64,000 nucleotides of DNA, taken from the NCBI GenBank assembly GCA_964019055.1, contig OZ025215.1:6799770-6863769 (forward strand), in the 5' to 3' direction. Position 1 is the stretch's first letter. Each line of letters opens with the position of its first letter. The stretch is from Anthopleura xanthogrammica (lineage: Eukaryota; Cnidaria; Anthozoa; Actiniaria; Actiniidae). The translations under genes and the position numbers were made by a program. Under the pieces are notes generated by a model. That model saw nothing but the letters and a program-made list of their open reading frames with translations. It was not told the DNA's origin and did not search any database. This document shows, one piece after another, positions 12,857 through 24,792 of the stretch.

Positions 12857-14918
12857 CTATGGCATCATCGACAGAGGGAATTTTCCGCTTCTCTTCCTTC
12901 CAAAGCCTCCAAGTGAATTAGGATCTGAAACCAAGCAAGCGAAAAACTATGTTGATTATTGCTCATCGATTATGTCATTCATTCCAGTAACAAACTTTAG
13001 CAACCAACCAAATCAAGTTACGATCTCTCGTGAGCAGCATTCTGCAGCTGATTGTGGAGGTGGCTTTTATAAGTAGAAGGATAAATATCAAAGAAAGCAA
13101 GAGAGGAAAAAAGATATTAGGGGACAATCCTTAACTAGCGTTTTCTGCAGTAGGCATGCTTTCAAACATATTAAAATGTGTTATGTGGGTGCAGATGTGT
13201 CGTTCACCCAATCAAAATTTTAATGCCATTAAGTAAATGATAATAAAGTTTGCATTCTTTACAATCGCTCCTAGGAAGGTCGGTATAATTCATTTTATTG
13301 ATATTACTAATAACATTAAATAATTTTTTTAGTGGTCATTATCATCATTTCAAACGTCGAACTTCTCATGAGCCGAACGCATTGAGAACAATGGATAATA
13401 AGGCGGTCTACTTTGATGTCATTAGTTCGACTCATCATGAGAAGATCGATTTTGAACTAGGCCTAACTTACCGAATTCCCAGCAATAGTACGTAATCCTG
13501 ACTTGACGCACGCGACCCAGATCTGAAAACTTGGCAACCTCGCAAGCAAAGTTCTTGCCTGACGCCTTCTTGGTTTGCTTACATTGTTTGTCAGCGGTAG
13601 TTTCCATGGATACTGGATTCCAGTGCCCTGTTGGTGTTTGTACCTCGGTCTTCTTCACTTGGAACCATTGTCCAGGGTAACGGCACTCAAGAGTAATTGG
13701 TAATGAGCCTGACTCTGCAAGATGGTAAATATCGGGCTTTTTTAAATGCAAACATAGGCTAAAGCAGTCAGGATTGCAAGCCTGCGCGCAGCCTGCGGAC
13801 ACCTTCGCGAAACCTTGCCTGGTGTAAACTTAATAAAGGGTATCTGCTGAACAGTACTAGTTCCAAAGATACAGTCAAGTGCTCAGGAAACTGATTTTAC
13901 TTGCCAACAGCTTTTATATCGCCGATAATTTGTATCCAAACCTAGGCTTTGCCTAGTACATGTGCATCCCGCCGCGCGCCGTCCGGCCGTACCTTTGGAA
14001 AGCACCTGACTTGTATATGGCTTTTTTATTTGAACGCGTGTAAGAATGAATTTTCAAAGGAATCATAGTAGCCTATACCTTGTAAAGTCTGCGGCGTTCT
14101 TTGTTAAAGAAAATCTGGTTTTTGCATTTTTCTAATATTTTTATTTTTTTAAATTTGTAGAAAATCAACATTACAACTAGCATGTACACAAAGTACAAGT
14201 GGCATTCCATACTAACCTTTACATGGGGCATCACCGTGTGTAACCAAGCACCTTTCTTTCGAAAGAAAAGAAAAACCGCATTACATTCACAAAAATTATT
14301 TAGTGGAATAAATAATGAACAAAATTTCCAGCTCGAAGATCAATGACGCCTTGTCAGATCTTATCATGAAATTGAAAAGTTGAATGTCTTTTTCAGGTTT
14401 TCCATCCGGGAATTTTATTTTGGCGCCATTTTAATTCAATTATGCCTTTCGTGTTTAACGTCAAAAGAATTCATAATTGAGCGGGACAATTAACGGTTAA
14501 AAACATGTACAACTTCAACTAGCTGGTAATCTGTGTAGTTCTAATATACTTGTAATCACTGTATTTTGTTTATGAAACGCAAATTAATTAAAATTCAAGA
14601 ATATTACGAAAGCATATGAACGAATTTGAATCATTAGGTTAATTCATAAATATTTTTTTTGCGGCAAAATGAAAAGAAACTACTAGCTGGTAATTTTCGT
14701 AGTCATGGTACTTGTACTCACTATATCTTTTTTCATGAAAGCCAAAATTGAAATCACTAGAACATTACGAAAGCATATGGAAGAAATTGAATCATTAGGT
14801 TAATTTATAGCTAAAATATTCGGCATCAAAATGAAAAAGACTCACTGACTGCTTGTGTAGCAAATATGCAGAGACAAACCAAGACTAGCCCTAGTCCAAC
14901 ACCACCAAGATTCTTCAT
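12857..14918 (-). CDS. Putative small secreted cysteine-rich protein, 3 exons
   Basis: Exons on the minus strand: 14918-14846, 13792-13472, 12924-12857. They sum to 462 nt (153 aa plus stop) with compatible phases and good splice sites (donors GTGAGT and GTAAGT; acceptor of the last exon after GCTTGCTTGGTTTCAG). Exon 1 is a clear signal peptide (MKNLGGVGLGLVLVCLCIFA...). Exon 2 gives a mature domain with about nine cysteines, starting CAQACNPDCFSLCLHLKK and holding ECRYPGQWFQVKK and YYCWEF. Exon 3 is short and basic and contains FGRKRSG, a possible processing site. I do not recognise the family; size and cysteines would fit a secreted peptide or defence protein, but no function is claimed. 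The acceptor of exon 2 was chosen to keep the frame and could be a few bases off. No other gene supports the context. Confidence 0.5.
13348..13460. mobile_element. Hairpin MITE 'CGTCGAACTTCTCATGAG', copy 1
   Basis: Short element with inverted arms around TTCAAACGTCGAACTTCTCA and TCATCATGAGAAGATCGA, including a GGATAATAAGGCGGTCTACT segment. A second copy in the opposite orientation lies at 25921-26045. It sits in intron 2 of the small secreted-protein gene. Confidence 0.75.
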
Positions 14919-17419
14919 GATAGGCAAGAATTCGTCAAATATATCTTCTTCAAATTTTGAGCGGGTGTAGAGATTTAATTCTACCTCGATCCCTGAGACC
15001 AGCTGTATTGAATGCTCGTATAACTGAGGCTCAGTAACTTTACCAATGACCAGATGGTACTAATGTTCGATCACTTTATATCAATATACCAAAGTACTTA
15101 TATCAATGTTTTGTACGTTGATTTGCAACACAATAGACCACACGGATGGCTGCTCAAACAGGAATAAATTCCTAATAAAATACCAATCAACAGACCGGGG
15201 ACGAGCTTTCAAACGTGTCATGTTAATGCGGCAAACACTAGGTTGGTAAATAGATCGTTATCTTATATCAAACTAATTTGAACAAGCCCTTTTACAAAGT
15301 CAATGCCCGCTAAAAAGGATACTGAGGTTTCATTCCAAACAAACTAAAGCCGCGATATTAATTGCTTGTGAATATATTTACAGTAGTTAACCGTTGCAGG
15401 GTAAGGCGATACACGGTGAATGAGCCAAAATAACTACTAAACTGGTTGAATTGCTGCCTTTGATTGGATATCCCAAGGACCCCGAAGCTGGATGTCGAAC
15501 ATGGCTTTCAATAAGTCATGCCGTTACCATGACAACACATTTAGAGAGAGGATGTGATCTAAAATGTTGTATAAATGATACTAAAGAGATGGACAACTGT
15601 TTGGTTTGGTAATAACGTATCAAATTCGGTATATAGTATCGCTGAATTTGTTTTTATTGTAAGTATTTTATAAAATCAAGAGTGAAGGAAAAAACGAGTG
15701 GAACCATATCCATCAAAATACCACGCATAAGCATTGAAAAAAAAATTATTTAGAATTTTATTTTTACTTTCACGAGCATAATGCTTTTTTCTTGAGCTTT
15801 TCTTGGACATATATTTTTTTTAATTTTAAATCTGCGGGCACAACCACAGTCCTACGCAGCCGCTGTTAGGGTCATCCCTACTTTCTATCCCCTCACTAAC
15901 TAGTAAAGGGATAGAAAGTAGAGATGACCCTAACAGCAGCTGCGTAGGAGACAAACACAACAACTGTGACGACCTGCAACAATATTAGGGTTGATAAATT
16001 CAGAGGACAAAACTAGTTCCCTATTGTAAAAAAAATGTTTTTCGTGCATAAAAGACAGTATATATAAAAGATTTAGAACCAAAAACAAAATGAGAAATGT
16101 GGTTCTCAAGGTAGTAACCTTCCATTATCCAATCTTATTTTCAATACTTATACTTATTTTTGAGTGTTTGAGTGAACAATCACAGGATCCGTAGAAAAAA
16201 TAAAGCAATATCTTCGTCGCCTCTCTTGCTCCCTCCCACACATAAATATCTGTCAAAAGTGCATTTTGTTGTGCTATAAGAAAGAAAAAGCTTAATTTGT
16301 GGGAAATATCAAACCATTTGAAACAACCAACCACTTAATATTCGCTTAATATATATAGAGCTGTTAAGTTGTGACGTATTTCCGGGTCCAGCTGTTCATA
16401 AAAACTGATAAATAAAGCAAAAATGTTTTCAATGATTTAACCTCCACCTGAAACAGTTAGAACTTTGGACAACAAATCCTGATATTTTTGCTTGTTTTTG
16501 TTTGCACACTTTTGTTTTTTTCGCATGCTTCTCTTTTTATCTGTTTCTTTCGTCTATTTTTGTCAGGTTTTTGCTTTATTTTCCAGCTGAGTTGACCTTC
16601 ACAACAAACTCAAGGTCAACCAATCAGAATTGAGGATCATATTTTGATTAGCATTCCCCATTATTCTGCCAAGAGAATTAATCAAATACTAGTTCTTCCT
16701 TCTTTAAATTAATCGTAAGCGCTAGTCGAACTCATGGCGGAATTTTATTTCAATCAACAAGATCAACAATCGACAAGTCTACAATGGATACTGGGAAGAT
16801 GCTCAAAAAATGCTAACCAAAAATTTCACATAGCTTTTCTTTTTGCTGTTTATTGCTCTTTGCTGGCTTAGTTCGTCCCCAAAACCCTTGTCTCTTCCTT
16901 TGTTCTTTTCTTGTTGCTTCGTCGTTAAAAAAAATTGACTTCTAATTGTTTGATTATTTGCCATTCACTGCTATTTTTTCCTTTTATTACTTGTTGCGTC
17001 CTGTTTGCTAGTTGCCTTCATTTTCTCTAATAACATATTTCTTTTTAAAAAAAGCGGAAACTCAAAAACACGTTCACACATATGGCACTTTCTCAAGGAA
17101 GATGATCTTCTCAGTTTAAAACGTCTATACAATCTAGCTCTCTTTATTGTATCATTGTTTCCTGGAGTTTCCTGTTTTTGTGGGCTTTTTTTTTTAAATT
17201 AGAATATAAGCGGAACTTACAAGGACCGTTCTCAACAAGCATCTTTTAGTCTCGGTCTAAACTGATATACTTGGTCCGGAATAGTTTACTATAGAATTGG
17301 TTCGCTCGTTCAAGTCTGCTTTAATCACAATTTTTTTGTCGTTCTTGCCCCTAGCAGATCTTTTTAAGGCAGACTTTTAAGCAAGTTTTCAAAAATATTT
17401 TTCCATTCTTTTAACAAAG
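14919..17419. other. Intergenic region before the GPCR
   Basis: AT-rich, no supported coding exon. It contains the hairpin at 15850-15950. Around 14580-14820 two roughly 100-bp stretches resemble each other (ACTAGCTGGTAAT, ATTACGAAAGCATATG.A), an old local duplication. Confidence 0.55.
15850..15950. repeat. Long hairpin, about 40-bp arms
   Basis: Arms CCTACGCAGCCGCTGTTAGG...TCTATCCC and GGGATAGAAAGTAGAGATGA...GCTGCGTAGG are nearly perfect inverted copies with a loop of about 16 nt. Typical of a small fold-back MITE; no ORF. Confidence 0.85.
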
Positions 17420-18634
17420 ATGGACAATTTTAGTCAGCTATCTATTGACCACCGAAACCTGACCAACTTCACATCAAGCTCAAGCACCAGAACCTACGTG
17501 AACAGCCCAATCTCCGACCAGAGACTTCTGATTTTCAGTGTGACTTTAAGTTTGATTGCCTTACTTGGCACTGTTAGCAATTCCATCGTGGTTTGCTTAA
17601 CTAAGAAAGAATCGAGATACGAAGGACCCATCGAAGAAAAGAGAAGACGATCACTGGTGTCGTACCTCATCTACAACCTGTCGCTGTCCGATCTGCTGGG
17701 GTCACTGTTCTCATGTCCCAGCGTTATCATCCAACAATACGTTTACAGCCTTCAAACCAAGTTTGGATGTTCTATCTTGCGACTGGTCACCTATGCATTT
17801 CCAACATTATCGATACAAATTTTGGCTGTCATTTGTCTTGAGAGGTACATCAACTTAGTTCTCCCTTTCCGTAACCTTTCAGTGGAACTAACGAGAAGAA
17901 TGATCAAGTTTGCGTGGGTGTCTGCCGCTTTCTGGAGCTTGGCGATATCATTTACCTTTAACGTAAATATCATCGACGTCCAGGATGATTTCTACGTTTT
18001 TCAGTGCGTCCACGATCTGGAAGATCCAACGAAAAAGGCACTTTACCTGACATCGCTATTTTTTACATTCGTCTTTCCTCTCATCATCATATGTTTTTCG
18101 ACAATGCGTTCCGCTTTCGTCATCAGAAAGTTCAAATGTGGTTCCGAACCAAATCCAAGTGTCAGTGGCTTAACAGAGAGAAAGGTCCGCTCTACTTGGT
18201 TGGTCATTTGGCTTGTGGTCATCTTTGGAGCCACCTGTTTCCCGTTTGTTGTTTACCAAGGAATCAAATCGATCAAAGGTCAGAGTGTTGGTTATAGTAC
18301 TGACTTCATCATCCGCTATACCTGCACAATTCTTGTCTTATCCAACGGAGTCATCAACCCTTTCATGTACTACAAAAACCTCAAGAGTATAAGAGAAAAA
18401 ATGAAGGGAGTATTTGGAAGAATATCACCAATGAAACCCAACACGGCCAACGCCAACGCCATCACGATTGAAAACGTTACCTACAAACCAGAGTCGCTTC
18501 TTCAAGTCCCCGAGGTTTCGCTATTTGAAGCACGGTCTGATGGGGTGCAAGGAACGTCTGCTGTATCCAGTTTGAACTTTTCATTCAAAACGCTGATGAA
18601 AACCGAAGAAGAAAGAAGCTTTAGCCATGTCTAG
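17420..18634 (+). CDS. Class A (rhodopsin-like) G protein-coupled receptor, intronless
   Basis: A single 404-aa ORF with seven membrane segments and the class A landmarks in order: N-glycosylation-type NFT and NLT sites in a short N-terminus; GTVSNSIV in TM1; LSLSDLL in TM2; Cys in GCSILRL at the top of TM3 and LERY (the E/DRY motif) at its end; a Cys in FQCVHD in the second extracellular loop for the usual disulfide; FPLIII in TM5; FGATCFPF (CxxP) in TM6; and NPFMYY (NPxxY) in TM7. A Ser/Thr-rich tail follows. Such receptors sit in the plasma membrane and signal through G proteins. The ligand cannot be inferred; amine- or peptide-type receptors are both possible. Single-exon receptors of this class are common in cnidarians. 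It stands alone between SZT2 and the actinoporin-like cluster, with no sign of damage. Confidence 0.92.
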   Translation: MDNFSQLSIDHRNLTNFTSSSSTRTYVNSPISDQRLLIFSVTLSLIALLGTVSNSIVVCLTKKESRYEGPIEEKRRRSLVSYLIYNLSLSDLLGSLFSCPSVIIQQYVYSLQTKFGCSILRLVTYAFPTLSIQILAVICLERYINLVLPFRNLSVELTRRMIKFAWVSAAFWSLAISFTFNVNIIDVQDDFYVFQCVHDLEDPTKKALYLTSLFFTFVFPLIIICFSTMRSAFVIRKFKCGSEPNPSVSGLTERKVRSTWLVIWLVVIFGATCFPFVVYQGIKSIKGQSVGYSTDFIIRYTCTILVLSNGVINPFMYYKNLKSIREKMKGVFGRISPMKPNTANANAITIENVTYKPESLLQVPEVSLFEARSDGVQGTSAVSSLNFSFKTLMKTEEERSFSHV

Positions 18635-18700
18635 TTGTCAGTACGAGCTTACACGCTTGGGACACAAAGGGTGGAAGGTTCAAAAATGTGAGTAGATGGA

Positions 18701-18832
18701 TAGACCACTTGCACGTGACGTCAAAGCAGCTCAATTTTGAGGACAAAACAAAAAAATTTCTCCTGAGAATAGGAATCTATGGTTTTGTCCTCCAAATTGA
18801 GCTGCATTCCGACCGTGCTGCAAGGGGTCTAT
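18701..18832. mobile_element. MITE family 'AGACC', copy 2
   Basis: TAGACCACTTGCACGTGACG...GTGCTGCAAGGGGTCTATA with an imperfect inverted interior (CAGCTCAATTTTGAGGACAA against TTGTCCTCCAAATTGAGCTG). Contains CACGTG overlapping TGACGTCA. Lies 67 bp after the GPCR stop. Confidence 0.85.
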
Positions 18833-18984
18833 AGGTAGTGCTTGAACGGTGTTGTTAATTGGTGACTGCTGCTGTTGCTGATGCGGGTGGTTGGAGGAAG
18901 GGAGGTGCTGACCTCAGAACACTATTCTAATATCTGAAGAAAGATAACTGCCACAAACGAAGAGGGGGTGCTGACCTTTATGAT

Positions 18985-19525
18985 CTCATCTCTTTAATAG
19001 GCAAAGGGGGGACTACCCCCTAACCTTTGTAAGTCATAGTTTGACCCTTGTAAGTAGTACTGTTACTGTTACCAAACGAAGATGGGTTACTGACCTTAAT
19101 GATTCCATCTCTTTAATTGGCAAAGGGCGACTACCCCCTAACCTTTGTAAGTCATAATTTGACCTTTGTAAGTAGTACTGTTACTGCTACAAAACGAAGA
19201 TGGGTTGCTGACCTTAATGATTCCATCTCTTTAATTGGCAAAGGGGGGGACTACCCCCTAACCTTTGCAAGTCATAATTTGACCCTTGTAAGTAGAACTG
19301 TTACTGTTACCAAACGAAGATGGGTTGCTGACCTTAATGATTCCATCTCTTTAATTGGCAAAGGGGGGACTACCCCCTAGCCTTTGCAAGTCATAATTTG
19401 ACCCTTGTAAGTAGAACTGTTACTGTTACCAAACGAAGATGGGTTGCTGACCTTAATGACTCCATCTCTTTAATTGGCAAAGGGGAGACTACCCCCTAGC
19501 CTTTGTAAGTCATAATTTGGTTCAT
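18985..19525. repeat. Minisatellite, about 119-bp unit, 4-5 copies
   Basis: Units begin with CTTTAATTGGCAAAGG and contain GACTACCCCCTAACCTTTG and ACGAAGATGGGTTGCTGACC. The frame open across it is a by-product of the repeat. Nothing else is seen between the GPCR and the first M-type gene apart from a short GC-rich tract at 19555-19605. Confidence 0.92.
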
Positions 19526-19750
19526 TAGTATAAATAGTAGAACACAGAGAAGGGGAGAGGGGGGCGCAGAGATGACCGCCCCCTCCTCTTCCTCCCCGCC
19601 CCTTAAAAACCAACAGTGTTATTGTAAAATTAATAAAATAAGGCGTTTTAAAAATACTTTAATTATGAGTTTCAATCTGCTCACGACTCTCAATTCCGAC
19701 TCTGATTCCGGTACAAGTGATTAAATAACAAATCTAACGTGTGAATAGTT

Positions 19751-22700
19751 TTAGCTTGGAGTAAGATAGATCTCTAAAGGAGCCTTATGTCCATTCCCCA
19801 TCGATGTGAAGAATTTACATTTGATGTTTTCATTGATACCAAAGAACCACTTGCCATAGTCACCCATTTCCCAGCCGTCTTTGAAGTACTGATCGTAAAG
19901 TTTTTCAGGAGCAGCTGCTATAGCTGGGTTGGGATCTTGATTGACAATCTGTAAAATGATTTGATGTTTTGAATAACTTAATTATGTAATTATATATTAA
20001 TAATATCTCTCATTTTATTAGTTTATGCATTTATAGTGAATTTCAAACGATTGTAAATTTAGGTTTTCCATAGTTATATTTTTCAATTATTGCCGGATTG
20101 TAAATTGGCCTGAAAAGGCCTATTGGGGAGTCCAATAAAATGTATGTATGTATGTATGTATGTATGTAAGAAAAACAAATTGGAAGTGCAATGGAATGAA
20201 CCATGGAGTAGAGAGAACAGGAATGCAGTGCAATGCAGTGCATACGGAGGGGAGTGCAGTGCAATGCAATAGTCCTTTACACGGTTCCCTGTGCAATCTT
20301 GAAAGATAGCCATGCCTTTGGATCGAAGCGAGCTTGCATCGATAGAGACCTATTTAACACCTTGGAAAAGGGTTCACATGTCTCTATCATTGCAAGCTCA
20401 CCGTTCGTCTCGCTCCAATCCAAAGGCACGGCTATCTTTCAAGATGGCACAGGGAACTGAGAAAGGGACTATTCCTAAAGAGAAGAGTGGAATTAAGAGA
20501 AACGGTTTGCAGTGCAATGCAATGGAGTTAAATACAATGCATCATAAGGGAGGAGTGATTAAGTGGAATGGTATGCAATACAATGCAATGGAGTTAAATG
20601 TAATGCATAAGAGAAGAGTGGAATTAAGTGGAATTAAGTGGAATTAATGGTTTGCACAGTGCATTTTAAATTGTTACGGAATGTAATGCATGCAAAGGGA
20701 AGTGCATCAAAAGGAAGTAAAGTGCATTGCAATGGATGCATCATTCAGACTTATTCATACCTTCACCATAAACCTATTATTGTATGCTGGTCTGCTGCAC
20801 CAAAACACCACCAGAAAACTAGTTCCCATCTTGTACGTAAGAAAACCCTTTGTTCCAAAAGCACCTTTGATAAAACCTATCAAAATAAAATTTGGAAAAA
20901 TCTTCAGGAATATTTACGTTGGGTATTGAAAAACACCGTAATCTGTGTTACATTTTGCTTTACATTGCACTAAGTATTTCATTTATCCAAGTTCATGAAT
21001 AAAATGAGCTACAGTAGCTTGGTTAAACCTAAATAAAGCTGTCCGTATCAGTGAAAGTCGAAATGAATTCTGAAAAGGGGGACCGAGACATTCTAGATCT
21101 TCACAAATCAGCGTCAATGTTCTTTTTTTAAATCCCTCATGAAATGGAGAGGCCGTGTGGGTAGGCCCTGCTCTAAAACCTCCGCTTTGTAGTTCGGCTC
21201 CCAGATTAAAATATAGAGGCCAAAACAGGTTGAAAAATGTCATACGGTTATTGATACAAGGGAGGGCATCAATCAATCACTCCACTAATATATGAATCGG
21301 ACCCCGGAAGTCTTGGACTCCGGATTTTACTCTTGGGATCCAAGTTCTAGATGCTGGTACAGAATTCGTGATGCGAATCCATTCGTTTTGAATAGTGATT
21401 AGCAGGCTAAAATGGAGATTAGGCGTCACCTAAATATAATGAAATTCTGCCATTCTTATCTTCATTTTACTTACCTGGATGTCTCTCAAAGGTGATGACC
21501 ATGGTTTGTTTGGTTTGAAGGACCTCAGGAGGTGGAGTATCGAGCTGACCATCCACGATGTACCAATGTGGTTCGGTCAGTTCCATTGCATAGTTATTAG
21601 TCAGTGATATGGACACAGCGTACCCTACTGTTACCATTGACAATATAGTCATCATTAATTTACCAAGCCTCGGTACCGGTGATAATGCTTTTCCAAGGGC
21701 TCTAGTGCGGGCTGCTGAAAAACAAAGTCATAATTACCGCCCGGTTACCTCAATAGACCTTTCCCTAATTCGCTTGAATTAACCACTTAACCACGTAACC
21801 AATTAACAATAAATTTAAGTCGAGGCTGGGGTTTTCTGTCCATAAATTTACTGTATTGGATACTCCAACCTCGCCTTAAATCTATTGTTCTGTGGTCATT
21901 CAAACCAATTCGGGAAAGGTATAATTGGTAAGAGCGTCTGTTGATATGTGCGGGAGGTCGTGGTTCGAGTCCGGGCCGGACTAACACTTAGGGTCTTAAA
22001 ATAACTGAGAAGGTGCTGCCTTTGTAATACGCCTTTTGCCGAACAAATAGTCACGTGACTGTTACTGGATGGCCAAAAAAATTGGACTTCCTTTATTTAT
22101 TAATTACTAATATGTTTATGTAACCTTTATTTACACAGGGTGGCCTATTCAGCTAAAAGCTGGTATCCAGAGGGGCCCTAGATGTAGATAATACTAGCCT
22201 CCAATACTGTTTTTACACTAGTGTGAGCCCTGTAATGTCATATCCATGCAAGATTTCCAAAATAATTTTTTTCACTCTTAAGATACTTTCGATTGTGTAT
22301 GCCATCCAGCAGAGCCTTCCCCAAGGGACATTGGGCTTAATTGATTCGTTATCAAAGTGATATATCAGCACGTGACTGTTTGTTGCAAATGGCATCTGCA
22401 AATTGTAAGACCTTCATGTGGCTCAGATGACCACATTAATGGCGGTCCCGTCCCTAATCAACTAGAGACGTTAAAAGAGGACCACGAGTTTATCAGTTGA
22501 ATTACTGTCCAGTATCATCCTCTGTAAATAAATTTGATTGATATATCTTTATTTGTATTCCATCATCATCTCCATGTTACGCCTGGTGACTAATGATAAG
22601 GGTCAGATCAGGCCCTTCAAGTGCATATATGATCGCAGTATTGGCTGTGTTGAAATGGTGGCGCGAATTTGTTTATCTTGACTCCAAAGTTTATTCTCAC

Positions 22701-24792
22701 CATCGTTTGTGCCACGAAATCGCTACCAGTCTTCCGCGCGCATTGAAAAATTGTACAAGAATATGAACGTACATATTTCATCAATATGTTGACACATAGT
22801 TGTAGTCGAAAGTTATCAAGCTATTTGTTACTGATACCTTCCACATCTACAGTTTCTGCCGATGACTCCAATTTTGACTCTTCGATGAAAGATGAGCTTA
22901 TCGCCACCAACCTAAAAATATTGGAAAGCCGTTTTGAGAAGAATTGTAGATGGATTATATTATAACAAATATAATTATCTAATAGGGAGCCATTCGTATG
23001 TGTCTGTTTGTCTGTGATAGTGATTTTTATCATTTTGTTTCGTACTATTTCTACCGTGTTCATATTATTGCCTATATCTCTACGACCTAAAATTATTTCA
23101 AGTACTTTTTTACGCTGGCTGCCAGCTTAAATAAGCTTCTTAATTATATATTTAATAATAATAATTAGAATATAGTCATACTCACTTGAACAATCAGCAA
23201 TCAGTATTTCAATGCTCGATATCCCATAGAGAAACTAGGGTGTCAAGTGGTGGGGGCCTTGAAGCACAGAGAAAATACGGGCTATTGGATATACAGAAAA
23301 TTATTCAATGTCCCCCTTACCAAAATATTTAAGTCCTAGAGTTTTAAATCATCTCTGAAATATCGTAATATATAGCTCATGATAGCAAATTCAATTAACG
23401 TTGTCGTCAGTAAAAAAACCTAAACATTATTTGCTTTTTCTTTTACCAACAAACTTCACAGTAACCTATCTAAAAAATAAGGAATATATGTCCAAGTCGT
23501 AGAATTTGCAAGCATACAGTGAGTTTCTGATTAGTTATTGTTATAATGCCACGGTGAAATAAGATTCAAATAAAGCTTTAGACTTTAGGCTTTTTTCATC
23601 CACAACGTTAATTGAATTAGCTATATATTATAACAGAAATATATTATTTCTAAAGTAAATCTTAACAGGCAGTAGCTTAAATATATTTCTTTGGCACTTG
23701 TACTAACTTTGCAAATCAACAGAAACGAACAGATTTTTTTCTATATTTGGCCCAATTATACAAGAAACGAATTGCTTTAAGTCTTTTCCCGTAAAATCGA
23801 AATATCAAATTCTGGAAGCATTTCTATGATTTCTTTGAATCGATTTTAGACCACATCTCGCCAAAATTCAACTTTCAAGCAGCAACTTATTTGCGTTCTT
23901 TGATGTATTACTAATTTAGATAAGTTTTGGTTTCTTACCGGCGTATGCACATGGCATTGGAATAGTATTTTTGGCTGTTATGGACAGACATACTATGGTC
24001 TTTTACATTCGCTCTGACATCTAGTCAAACTGTAATTCGAAATAAATATAATATTAACATTTTGTCAGAATGTCTTATGAGACAATTTTTAACATTTTAT
24101 GAGATAAAACTCAAAAAGCGTGTTTTTTTCTTCAAAACTTGTACTTACAATTTTGTCTTGAAATTATATTGAAACTTGTCGACAGAAACCTTGACCGCTT
24201 ACGTCTCTTCGTGTTACAGTTACAACTGACTATGTAAATTCTCGATTAAAATTCTGAAGTCTCGGGTGACAGACCATCACATGTTTTTAATGAACAGAAC
24301 ATTTCATTGTATTTATGTTATTTCAAACGGCTAAAAAAATATGTCGTATATTACTTTTATTCAAAGATTCATTTTCTCTTGGGAGGGGAACAAAAAAGCG
24401 TAGCAAACAAATGTATACAAACAATGATCTCGTGAGTATGACTTTATATTCTAAATCAGTTAGAGAATAAACGCGAGTGCTTTATGGGATTTAAAGCTCC
24501 TCGTAATGCTCGGAGCTCTAAATCCCATAAAGCACTCGCGTTTATTCTCTAACCCTTACTTTTATTATTGTTAATTCCATTGTCTATAAAACGTTAGAAA
24601 AAGTGTTGCCAATAAAAGTTGGCCGGTATCTTGTAAGGATTCTTCTGTCTTTCTTGAACGGGAATGAAGAATCAAGCTGCCTGTTTTAACTGAATAAACG
24701 AAATGACAGCTACACAGCAAAGTGTTATCAAGAGTTTAAGCTTACCCAAATATCATAGAACCAAGAAAGAAACTTGAAGAAAAAAGAAACAT
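19751..24792 (-). CDS. Actinoporin-like protein M1 (M-type, secreted)
   Basis: Minus-strand exons 24792-24746, 22911-22838, 21714-21475, 20876-20761, 19948-19751; 675 nt, 224 aa plus stop, all GT..AG, intron phases 2,1,1,0. Exon 1 is a signal peptide (MFLFSSSFFLGSMIFG). Exon 2 is an acidic pro-segment. Exon 3 starts with a basic stretch and a hydrophobic helix, then [10 protein letters not shown] and [18 protein letters not shown]. Exon 4 has [12 protein letters not shown] and a strand ending in a Pro. Exon 5 ends in [16 protein letters not shown]. The pattern of a hydrophobic N-terminal helix, a W/Y...PP...F..(K/H)P block, then G.GFL.Y and a strand ending in Pro, is that of actinoporin-like (cytolysin/lectin fold) proteins, which bind membranes and form pores in their toxin members. 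The aromatic-rich loop that binds phosphocholine in actinoporins is not evident after that Pro. It is divergently paired with P1. Pore formation is inference. Confidence 0.75.
20142..20168. repeat. (TATG)n microsatellite
   Basis: About six TATG units in intron 4 of M1. Confidence 0.9.
20170..20760. repeat. TGCAATGCA-rich intron with a fold-back element
   Basis: Intron 4 of M1 is filled with short direct repeats of the type GCAGTGCAATGCAATGGA. A hairpin at 20284-20456 pairs CTTGAAAGATAGCCATGCCT with its inverted copy around GGCACGGCTATCTTTCAAG. No coding sequence; the open frames here follow the repeats. A trace of the same GGAGTGCAGTGG motif is seen in intron 4 of M2 and M3. Confidence 0.75.
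21895..22060 (+). mobile_element. tRNA-derived SINE, second family
   Basis: Plus-strand tRNA-like head with TAATTGGTAAGAGCGTCTGT (A box) and GTGGTTCGAGTCCGGGCCGG (B box), then GGGTCTTAAAATAACTGAGA and GGTGCTGCCTTTGTAAT. Lies in intron 2 of M1. Confidence 0.7.
24461..24553. repeat. Perfect hairpin, about 38-bp arms
   Basis: AGAGAATAAACGCGAGTGCT...GATTTA is inverted as TAAATC...AGCACTCGCGTTTATTCTCT, with a CTCCTCGTAATGCTCGGAG centre that itself folds. Probably a small MITE, in intron 1 of M1. Confidence 0.85.

Noticed and set aside
12786..13076. 96-aa plus-strand frame after SZT2
   Set aside because: It overlaps the proposed last exon of the minus-strand secreted-protein gene and has no recognisable features.
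19117..19380. 87-aa frame with two similar halves
   Set aside because: It follows the 119-bp minisatellite period.
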